NCBI GenBank assembly: GCA_964433645.1
Contig: CAYSSK010000006.1
Coordinates: 1 to 64,000, forward strand
Length of the DNA stretch: 64,000 nt
Direction: 5' to 3'
Source of the DNA: Desulfofustis sp964433645
Lineage (GTDB): Bacteria > Desulfobacterota > Desulfobulbia > Desulfobulbales > Desulfocapsaceae
Made by a program: the position numbers and the translations under genes. The notes beneath the pieces were generated by a model. That model had not been told where the DNA came from. It did not search any database and saw nothing but the letters and a program-made list of their open reading frames with translations. Of this stretch, positions 57,571-64,000 are shown piece by piece; position 1 is the stretch's first letter, and each line of letters starts with the position of its first letter.

Positions 57571-58086
57571 ATGGAAGAAACAAGCTGGTTCATGGCGCTG
57601 CTGGGCAATCCTTTTGCCAAAGGACTCGCTCTCGGACTCGTCTTATGTATTATCATCTATATTCGAGGATTTCTCAGACGAGTAGAACTCTCCAAAGAAG
57701 TAGATCGACTCAGGGCACACCTGCACACCAAACTGGAGATCGATTCAGCGGAAAACGAGCGTCGGAAAGCCGAACTTGAACGACTGAAACAGGAACGCGA
57801 CAACCTGCGTATCACCGTTCAGTCGCTCAACCAAAAACCGGGCAGGAAGGAGATCCGGCAATACTTCATTTATCAGACGGCCCTTGACATCATGTTCGAA
57901 AAGGCCCCCGGTTTCGCTCCGGCCTGGCAGATCACCTTGAAAGAGGCTGAAAGCCTCTTTGAAAAATCAGAAAGAGGCGTGGTCCCACTGCTCAAACGCC
58001 TCAAGCCGACAACACCGGACAAACAGGCGGAAGAATACGAAAAAATCAGTCGAATTTCGCTGGAGGATTCGAGCAGGAAGGACTAG
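57571..58086 (+). CDS. Membrane-anchored coiled-coil protein of unknown function
   Basis: A 171-residue protein with one transmembrane helix (about 18-34, LALGLVLCIIIYIRGFL), a charged coiled coil (about 40-90, KEVDRLRAHLH... ERLKQERDNLR) and a small helical C-terminal region (IRQYFIYQTALDIMFEKAPGF) facing the cytoplasm. GGAGG precedes the ATG. It could be a scaffold or tether; I do not recognise the family. It stops 7 bases before the assembly gap. Confidence 0.65.
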   Translation: MEETSWFMALLGNPFAKGLALGLVLCIIIYIRGFLRRVELSKEVDRLRAHLHTKLEIDSAENERRKAELERLKQERDNLRITVQSLNQKPGRKEIRQYFIYQTALDIMFEKAPGFAPAWQITLKEAESLFEKSERGVVPLLKRLKPTTPDKQAEEYEKISRISLEDSSRKD

Positions 58087-58093
58087 CCGCTGC

Positions 58094-58193
58094 NNNNNNN
58101 NNNNNNNNNNNNNNNNNNNNNNNNNNNNNNNNNNNNNNNNNNNNNNNNNNNNNNNNNNNNNNNNNNNNNNNNNNNNNNNNNNNNNNNNNNNNN
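58094..58193. other. Assembly gap of 100 N
   Basis: Exactly 100 unknown bases, a conventional scaffold placeholder, so the true distance is unknown. Sequence on both sides is intergenic; any gene, RNA or repeat located here would be invisible. Confidence 0.99.
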
Positions 58194-58264
58194 TCACTCG
58201 CACCACCATTCCAGGGTTGCCGGATCATTCCGGCAACCCTTTTCTCTTCCCGGATCTCTTGACC

Positions 58265-59035
58265 ATGCCTCAATCACCGACACCGCTCGACCAGGTCGCC
58301 GTGGTCCTGAAGCACCCCAAGTTTCCCGAGAATATCGGCGCCGCCGCCCGCTCGTGTTTCAATATGGGAATATCCCGGTTGATCGTCGTCCGCGACACGG
58401 TCCCCCGGTACGAGGATATGGCCAAGATGGCAACGCACAAGGCAGTTCACCTGGTTGACACCATGGAAGTGCACGCCCGTCTCGAAGACGCACTTGCTCC
58501 TTTTCATCTGGTCGTCGGCACCACCGCCCGGCTGGGCCGGAAACGCACGGTCGAGCGTTCGCCCCGCGACATCGTCGCGGAAATCATGCCGTTGCTGCCC
58601 CACAACCGTACCGCCCTGCTCTTCGGCCCAGAGGACCGCGGCTTGACCAACGACGATCTGAAATACTGTCAACACATCTCCTGCATTCCGACCGCCGCGT
58701 TCGCCTCGCTGAACCTGGCCCAGGCGGTGGCCATTCACTGCTATGAACTCTACAATACGCTCGTTGAGCAAACCAGGGAACCGGCTGCGATGCCGGCCCT
58801 CGCCACGGTCAGACAATTGGAGGGGATGTATCACCACCTGGAAGACGCATTATTAGCTATTGATTTTCTTGATGAAAGAGGTAACATTTACTGGATGCAA
58901 TCCATTCGGCGGCTATTGGGCAGAATCAGGTTAACGGCCAAGGAGGCAAATATCATCAGGGGGGTTTGCCGGAAGTTTCTTTGGCACCAGATCAATCGAT
59001 CTGACAATCTGCACAAGAAATCCGAGAATCCATGA
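58265..59035 (+). CDS. trmJ: TrmJ-like tRNA/rRNA 2'-O-methyltransferase (SPOUT family)
   Basis: A 256-residue SPOUT methyltransferase with KFPENIGAAARSCFNMG, LLFGPEDRGLTNDDL and IPTAAFASLNLAQAVAI, which form the knotted SAM site, plus a helical C-terminal extension. TrmJ methylates the 2'-O of tRNA position 32. The start is the ATG after the gap; the frame running back through the N tract is an artefact. Its stop overlaps the next start as ATGA, so the regulator that follows is co-translated. Confidence 0.87.
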   Translation: MPQSPTPLDQVAVVLKHPKFPENIGAAARSCFNMGISRLIVVRDTVPRYEDMAKMATHKAVHLVDTMEVHARLEDALAPFHLVVGTTARLGRKRTVERSPRDIVAEIMPLLPHNRTALLFGPEDRGLTNDDLKYCQHISCIPTAAFASLNLAQAVAIHCYELYNTLVEQTREPAAMPALATVRQLEGMYHHLEDALLAIDFLDERGNIYWMQSIRRLLGRIRLTAKEANIIRGVCRKFLWHQINRSDNLHKKSENP

Positions 59036-62000
59036 TCACATCCCTCAACCTGTTATTGCAGTCAATTCCGTCAATTAAATTTTATCCCCCCCGTATCAAC
59101 CAATCCCATTTAATTCAACGGTCTACGCTTATTACCCGGCACCTTGCCGGCGCTCTTCCCTCGCGACTCTTTATCGTTATCGAAGCCCAGGCGGGCCAAG
59201 GTAAGACAACCCTTGTCCAGCAGTTCCTCGAGCACAGTCTGTTTCCTTCCATCTGGTATCAGGTCGGTCCTGAAGACAATGATCCGTTATTGCTCCTGCT
59301 CGCTCTTCGGCACGCCCTCTCGCGGGTCTTTCCCCGTTTATCGTCCGCCGGGTTGAACGCTCTTTTGGAAAACCGGCGGTTCAATGCGGAGCAACTGCAG
59401 CAGTGTGTCAACATCCTGCTCCACGATGTCGATGCCCTGGTCGAGAAAGACACCTTCATCGTATTCGATGATCTCCACCTGCTCAGCGAAACGCAGCAGG
59501 GCCGAGATGTGCTCGATTATCTGATCGACACGGCACCGCCGCGTCTCCATTTCATCCTGACCAGCAGGCACCCGCTCCATCTGAGGGCCAGGTCACTGCG
59601 CAGCAGTCCCCATCTCGTTTATCTGGACAGTGATGATTTGGCGCTGTCGCCGGCAGAAATCGAGGTCCTCTATGATCGGCTGCTGGGCACTACCATTTCC
59701 CGGACCGAAGCAGTCGACATTTTTTCCGTTACCAACGGCTGGATCATGGGCATCATTCTTGCTTCACATCCCTTTGCCCACAAAAACGGTCCCTTCCACC
59801 GGAAAAAACACCAAACCGGCACGGCATGCCTGTTCAACAAGGAAACAAACAACCTTCTTTTTGCCTATTTCGAGGAAGAAATCTTCTCCCACATTCCCGA
59901 ACCGCTGCGAGAAACCCTGCAGATTCTCTCCTTTCTCGATGACATTGATACCCGCCTCGCCGACAAACTCACCACCGTCGACAATCTCGCCCATCTTCTC
60001 GGAGAACTTGCCGATCGAAACCTTTTCATCTATCGACTCGATAACGAGAACCGCCTCTTCCGCTTTCATCACCTCTTCCAGGAATTTCTCCAGATGAGCG
60101 GCAGGAAGTCACTGGAAGCGGCCGCCGTTTCCCGCATCTACCAGCGTGCGGCAACCGCATACCTGAAACAGGGGCACTTTGACAAGGCCCTGAAGACCAT
60201 GCAGATCAACGGCGATTTTGCCTCAATGGAACAACTCTTATATCGTCACGGCCCACACCTGGCGGCAACCGGTCAGGCTGGAACCTTGCTGGCGATCCTG
60301 CAACTCATCCCGGAGGAAATACTCAATACCCATCCCTGGCTGAGCTTCTACACCGGATTACTGGCAATCGACGTGAGCCCGCACCAAACACTGCCTCTTT
60401 TCACCTCGTGCCGGGATTGTTTTGTCGAATCCGGCGATAAAGAAGGCGAGTTGATGGCACTCACCCAGATCATTCAGTATCATTTCGCCATTTCCGGATC
60501 ATATCGGGACGGTGCCGCTCTGTTGCCCAGAACCGCAGAGCTTTTCGAGAGAAACAGGACTCAGTTGTCAGACGAAGCCGCATTGCTCGCGGCCCGCAGC
60601 CTGGCCGCCGGTCTGAGCCTGTTTTCCGGGAACATTACGGCCGCCCGCCACTATGTCCGACGCGGTCTCGAGCTGGCGGCAAGACAAAAAAGCAGCACGC
60701 TGGTCGCCGCGATGCGCTTTGTCAGCGGATACATCGAACTGTTATGCGGCGACCGTCGAGCGGCCCGTCTGGAAATCGAGAAATCATACGCCCTCACCGC
60801 TCATCCGCAGGTCGGCACCAATGACCGTCTTTCCCTGATCTTCCTGCAGCTCTTCGAACTCTCGCAGCACGGTGAGCTCCCCGCCTTTCTCCGGGCCCGG
60901 GATCTGATCGAAAGCGGCTTCGATCGGACCATCGTCCACCAGACCGTTGTGGCGCCATATCTCACCCTGTGGTCGGCCATTACCATGATCGCCAACGGCC
61001 GGATCGTAGTCGCTCATGCGCTGCTCGACATCGGCCTGCAGACCGGCCAAACCACCGCCAATGCCCATATGGCCGGCCAATTTCTCCAGTGGCGCGCCTT
61101 TGCCCACGCCCTGCTCGGCAACGAGAAAGCCGCTCTCGAAGATCTGAAAGAGGCGCAGCGGCGGCGGGAGTCAGCCGGCGGAGTCTTCCATGCCGCCTGC
61201 CAATTGGCGATCGGCGGAGCAACCCTGGCATTGCTCAACCGCTACGACGAGGCCGCCGAAGCCCTCAGCATGGCTGAGCATCTCAGTGACTCCATGCCGT
61301 CAATAAGCGTCACGATCTGCTGCCGCGCATATCAGGCCCTGGTGGCTCTTGGTACCGGCAATCAAGCGGACGCCGCAGCCTATCTCTCCTCCTGGCTGTC
61401 CACGATGAATCATCACGGATACAGCTGTTTCTGGGGATGGGAGCCCACATCCATGACCAGGCTGGTGCGAGCCGCGCTGCAGATGGGCGTCGAACCTGTC
61501 ACCGCCAGGCACCTGGCCCGAAGACGACTCGCATCGGCTATCGACGATGCCGGCGACCTGGTCCCGCTGCTCTCGATCAACATGCTCGGATCATTTTCTC
61601 TTACCTGTGACAACCGGACATATGTCGGTCTGCAGGATCTGGCCAATCACCAACGGGAACTTTTCGGATTGCTCATTGCCAGCCCTGGTCAACGCATCAG
61701 TCAGGAACAGGTACAACTGACCTTCTGGCCGGACAGTCCTCCGGACAAGGCACGAAAATCATTTGATACCCTGATGACCCGCCTGCGCAGGACCGTGGCA
61801 GAAAAATTGTCCGTACCGGCAAGAAACTATATCGGCGTCGAAAAAGGCTATGTCCACCTCAGCAGAGTGTCCATCGACGCGATCCACTTCCTTCAGTTTG
61901 CCAGGCGTGGCTTGAAGCGGGCCAAGCAGGGTTATTGGTGGCAGGCCGGCACTCTTTTTACCAAAGCACTCGCACAGTGGGCAACCTACCGTCCGATCGA

Positions 62001-62328
62001 TTTCTTTAACAGCGAACAGATGCTCGCATTTGGCGATGAGCTTACCGGGGTTTTGCGATCGCTCTGCCTGACCTGGAGTCACCACCTGATCGCCCATAAC
62101 CGTGCTGAAGAAGCAATTCACATGCTGGAGATGACGAGAAACATACTCCCCGACGATGAAGATTTCATACTGCTACGTTATCAATTGTACCTGAAAGTGC
62201 AGCAGCCACTCAAGGCCCGGGAAATTGTTTCCGCCTATTACCACGAACTGCTGCACATCGGCTGGAGCCCTGATGAGGCCGAAGAACTGGTGTTTTCCCT
62301 CACCAGCAAAGCAAAGCCAGGCCATTGA
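59032..62328 (+). CDS. MalT-like STAND ATPase regulator with C-terminal winged-helix/BTAD module
   Basis: A 1098-residue protein. The N-terminal STAND NTPase has Walker A EAQAGQGKTT (51-60) and FIVFDDLHLL (about 142-151), then an arm domain (NRLFRFHHLFQEFL) and a long TPR superhelix (about 360-800), as in MalT. Instead of a LuxR-type helix-turn-helix, the C terminus carries an OmpR/SARP-like winged helix (from about 845, LLSINMLGSFSL) and a BTAD region (about 950-1085). It should bind DNA after ligand-driven oligomerisation; ligand and targets are unknown. Coupled to trmJ. Confidence 0.82.
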   Translation: MITSLNLLLQSIPSIKFYPPRINQSHLIQRSTLITRHLAGALPSRLFIVIEAQAGQGKTTLVQQFLEHSLFPSIWYQVGPEDNDPLLLLLALRHALSRVFPRLSSAGLNALLENRRFNAEQLQQCVNILLHDVDALVEKDTFIVFDDLHLLSETQQGRDVLDYLIDTAPPRLHFILTSRHPLHLRARSLRSSPHLVYLDSDDLALSPAEIEVLYDRLLGTTISRTEAVDIFSVTNGWIMGIILASHPFAHKNGPFHRKKHQTGTACLFNKETNNLLFAYFEEEIFSHIPEPLRETLQILSFLDDIDTRLADKLTTVDNLAHLLGELADRNLFIYRLDNENRLFRFHHLFQEFLQMSGRKSLEAAAVSRIYQRAATAYLKQGHFDKALKTMQINGDFASMEQLLYRHGPHLAATGQAGTLLAILQLIPEEILNTHPWLSFYTGLLAIDVSPHQTLPLFTSCRDCFVESGDKEGELMALTQIIQYHFAISGSYRDGAALLPRTAELFERNRTQLSDEAALLAARSLAAGLSLFSGNITAARHYVRRGLELAARQKSSTLVAAMRFVSGYIELLCGDRRAARLEIEKSYALTAHPQVGTNDRLSLIFLQLFELSQHGELPAFLRARDLIESGFDRTIVHQTVVAPYLTLWSAITMIANGRIVVAHALLDIGLQTGQTTANAHMAGQFLQWRAFAHALLGNEKAALEDLKEAQRRRESAGGVFHAACQLAIGGATLALLNRYDEAAEALSMAEHLSDSMPSISVTICCRAYQALVALGTGNQADAAAYLSSWLSTMNHHGYSCFWGWEPTSMTRLVRAALQMGVEPVTARHLARRRLASAIDDAGDLVPLLSINMLGSFSLTCDNRTYVGLQDLANHQRELFGLLIASPGQRISQEQVQLTFWPDSPPDKARKSFDTLMTRLRRTVAEKLSVPARNYIGVEKGYVHLSRVSIDAIHFLQFARRGLKRAKQGYWWQAGTLFTKALAQWATYRPIDFFNSEQMLAFGDELTGVLRSLCLTWSHHLIAHNRAEEAIHMLEMTRNILPDDEDFILLRYQLYLKVQQPLKAREIVSAYYHELLHIGWSPDEAEELVFSLTSKAKPGH

Positions 62329-62478
62329 AGGAAGCAGGGAGCTCATAACAAAAACGAATTTTCGATTACAATATCGTCACTCGATAACACCGGCATTTCT
62401 CCCTGATTGACTTCCCGACGGACTCATCCGCTCGGGGCATTGCGGAAAGACCGGCGGCCCAGGAAACTGGCCGATCCA

Positions 62479-62492
62479 GGCACGTTATTTGC
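62479..62492 (+). promoter_or_regulatory. Sigma-54 promoter before the FlgC-like gene
   Basis: GGCACGTTATTTGC gives the required GG-N10-GC spacing with a near-consensus -24 (aGGCACG) and -12 (TTGC). It lies 82 bases ahead of the FlgC-like ATG in a 245-base space. Sigma-54 commonly drives flagellar genes. Confidence 0.65.
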
Positions 62493-62573
62493 GTTAAAAA
62501 AGAGCAGGCACCGATTTTCCCCGGCGTCATCCAATGCGAACGCCGCAACCAGAGCAAGAGCATACTGATAACC

Positions 62574-62927
62574 ATGATTCCACCGTTGCAATCAGCGCTG
62601 TCCGGCCTGTACGCCGCCGGCACGAAACTTCGTGCCAATGCCGACAATATTGCCAACCTGAACACCGAAGGTTTTCAACGGACCCGGGTGCTGCAGGCCG
62701 ACCAGGCAACAGGCGGGGTGCGCAGTGTAACGGAAAAGGTGACCACTCCCGGTCACACTCGGTATGAAGAGACGAACAACGGAAGTGAATTGATCGAGCT
62801 GTCCAATGTCGACCTGGCAACCGAGTTGCCGGACATGAACCTCAATGCGACCATGTTCAAGGCGTCCCTGAAGACGATCCAGACAACAGACGAAATGCTC
62901 GGCAGCCTGCTGCAGATAAAAGCATGA
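62574..62927 (+). CDS. Small FlgC-like flagellar rod protein
   Basis: A 117-residue protein with the paired termini of axial flagellar proteins: N-terminal QSALSGLYAAGTKLRANADNIANLNTEGFQ and C-terminal ELIELSNVDLATELPDMNLNATMFKASLKTIQTTDEMLGSLL, joined by only about 35 residues. It is shorter than FlgC (about 135-150) and stands alone, outside any flagellar cluster in the window. The sigma-54 box upstream supports a flagellar role. Could be FlgC itself or a rod-like paralogue. Confidence 0.72.
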   Translation: MIPPLQSALSGLYAAGTKLRANADNIANLNTEGFQRTRVLQADQATGGVRSVTEKVTTPGHTRYEETNNGSELIELSNVDLATELPDMNLNATMFKASLKTIQTTDEMLGSLLQIKA

Positions 62928-63016
62928 AGCCACTGCTGCCGAGATGTCCCCCTCCCCCTCCTCTCTCTGAACAGGTTGTTGGGTGACCGCAGGGCTTGTC
63001 CCGCCCCAGCAGCCTG

Positions 63017-63661
63017 TCAGACCTCCCGGAGCGGACAGCGCTCACAAAGCGGCATTTTTTTCTTGCAATAGTGTTTTCCCGCCATGACCAACAGCGCGTG
63101 ATATTCGTTAAACAAAGCCGCATCGTGGCGCAGATTGCCCATAAAGATCTCTTGCAGGCTTCGATAGTCACACTCATCATCGATCAGCTGGTGACGAGAG
63201 CAGATACGGTAGGTATAGGCATCAACGACAAATATCGGCTGGTTGCCGGCATAGAGAAGAATCGAGTCGGCGGTTTCCTCGCCGATGCCGGATACCGCGA
63301 GCAGCCGCTCCCGGGCCGTCTCGACTTCATCTGCCAACATACGCTCCGGGTCGCCGTCATAGAGGTCTTTGATCATCTGCAGCAGGTTGAGCAGGCGGCG
63401 CGCCTTCACATTATAATAACCCGACGGCCGAATCATCTCCGCCAGTTCCGCCTCGGCAAGGGCGGCCAGCCGCTCGAACCGGAGAAAGTCCCCCTCTCGC
63501 AGCCGAGCAATCGCGACCGTCACATTTCGCCAATTGGTGTTTTGTGTCAGGACCGCGCCGACCATCACCTCAAAGGCAGATTCGGCCGGCCACCACCGCT
63601 GTGGTCCGAAATGTTCAAGGAGACGATCATAGATATCCTGCAGGCGATGCCGGGTTGACAC
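63017..63661 (-). CDS. Endonuclease III-like DNA glycosylase (HhH-GPD family)
   Basis: A 214-residue protein resembling the Nth-related group (COG2231 type) of helix-hairpin-helix glycosylases: FEVMVGAVLTQNTNWRNV, the HhH loop LLAVSGIGEETADSIL and catalytic-region Asp in IFVVDAYTYRI. A Lys replaces or follows the usual Nth lysine region differently, so lesion preference is unclear. The cluster loop CX6CX2C is followed five residues later by the UGA stop, where Nth proteins have their fourth Cys. GTG start behind GGCAGGA chosen; a TTG 33 bases upstream is also open. Confidence 0.78.
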   Translation of the reverse strand: MSTRHRLQDIYDRLLEHFGPQRWWPAESAFEVMVGAVLTQNTNWRNVTVAIARLREGDFLRFERLAALAEAELAEMIRPSGYYNVKARRLLNLLQMIKDLYDGDPERMLADEVETARERLLAVSGIGEETADSILLYAGNQPIFVVDAYTYRICSRHQLIDDECDYRSLQEIFMGNLRHDAALFNEYHALLVMAGKHYCKKKMPLCERCPLREV

Positions 63662-63678
63662 GTTGCGTATCCTGCCCG

Positions 63679-64000
63679 TCAATCGCCGAAACAAATACCG
63701 ATATCACGGGCGGTCTGGATCTTATCGCTTGACAGATCGACCATTTTTCTTCCCCTGACGGCCTCCTCCAGTGGTACCGAGATCATTCGAGAGGATGACA
63801 ATGCTACCATGTGCCCATAAGTCCCCTCCTCGACAAGCCGAACCGCAGCCGTGCCGAAGCGCAGGGACAGCAGCCGGTCGAAAGTGGTGGGAGAGCCGCC
63901 GCGCTGCAGATGGCCGAGCACCAGGGAACGGGTATCTTTGCCAAAGCGCTCCCTTATTTCCCCGGCGACCCATTCACCGACACCGCCCAGCACAACTTCT
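63679..64000 (-). CDS. pfkA: 6-phosphofructokinase, C-terminal part
   Basis: The last about 106 residues of an ATP-dependent phosphofructokinase; the gene continues beyond the right edge. The family segment LGHLQRGGSPTTFDRLLSLRFGTAAVRLVEEG is unmistakable; it forms part of the fructose-6-phosphate and effector sites. It ends 17 bases before the endonuclease III-like GTG, so the two may be co-transcribed. Confidence 0.88.
   Translation of the reverse strand, partial: EVVLGGVGEWVAGEIRERFGKDTRSLVLGHLQRGGSPTTFDRLLSLRFGTAAVRLVEEGTYGHMVALSSSRMISVPLEEAVRGRKMVDLSSDKIQTARDIGICFGD

Noticed and set aside
57959..58264. Open frame joining the coiled-coil gene end to trmJ through the N tract
   Set aside because: Unknown bases are translated as X; no real continuity can be claimed.

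Overview
The window looks like a chromosomal scaffold piece from a Gram-negative, GC-rich sulfate-reducing (or sulfur-disproportionating) bacterium of the Desulfobacterota, most likely Desulfobulbales. The main evidence is a complete dsrMKJOP operon at the left end. Outer-membrane genes (SurA, a YdbH/YnbE/YdbL set, TolC-family efflux, RodZ) show a double membrane, and a siroheme-type tetrapyrrole operon fits a sulfite-reducing lifestyle. The order-level placement is inference. A run of 100 N (58094-58193) marks an assembly gap. Apart from one palindrome that resembles a REP element, I found no insertion sequence, phage, CRISPR array, tRNA or rRNA.

Layout: 1-5.9 kb (minus) holds an RsbRD_N-domain gene followed by dsrM, K, J, O and P, which encode the membrane complex that moves electrons between the quinone pool and the cytoplasmic DsrC/DsrAB sulfite-reduction cycle. 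6.0-13.2 kb (minus) is a long run: uppP, a methyltransferase, a siroheme-synthase-type dehydrogenase/ferrochelatase, a CcsA/HemX-like membrane protein, hemA, an unknown gene and a Prc-type periplasmic protease. 13.3-17.2 kb has a tiny exported protein and a TlpA-like thioredoxin (minus), then surA, rodZ and recO (plus). 17.2-19.4 kb (minus) is a biotin unit: biotin ligase, a biotinyl-domain protein and a membrane protein. 19.7-25.3 kb (plus) carries ydbH-ynbE-ydbL (inter-membrane lipid transport), cmoA-cmoB (wobble-uridine modification) and a SLOG-like protein. A ModF-like tandem ATPase (minus) follows.

27-34.5 kb (plus) holds carA-carB and ftsH-folP; ftsH has an extended -10 promoter, a two-hairpin leader and a TTG start. 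An FHA protein (minus) and a 468-base non-coding stretch rich in inverted repeats follow, then rarD and ccdA (minus). 37.5-44.3 kb (plus) is a TetR-controlled tripartite efflux operon with two palindromes at its promoter; it converges on an orphan hybrid histidine kinase. 46.8-52.7 kb contains a PflA-like radical SAM protein, an acyltransferase, an AAA-SPOR envelope protein, aat and a small TSCPD-domain protein. 52.7-57.4 kb has a long RelA/SpoT homologue whose hydrolase residues are intact but whose synthetase residues are lost, divergent from rnr. The right end has a membrane coiled-coil protein, the gap, trmJ translationally coupled to a large STAND-BTAD regulator, a mini FlgC-like gene behind a sigma-54 box, an endonuclease III-like gene and the C-terminal part of 6-phosphofructokinase.

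Most of the window is housekeeping. The items most worth a second look are the hydrolase-only RelA/SpoT protein, the TrmJ-coupled STAND regulator, the structured non-coding region near 35.3 kb, the biotinyl protein with an atypical lysine motif, the standalone zinc-finger TSCPD protein, and the UGA codon at the expected fourth cluster cysteine of the endonuclease III-like gene. I see no clearly novel multi-gene defence or catalytic system.
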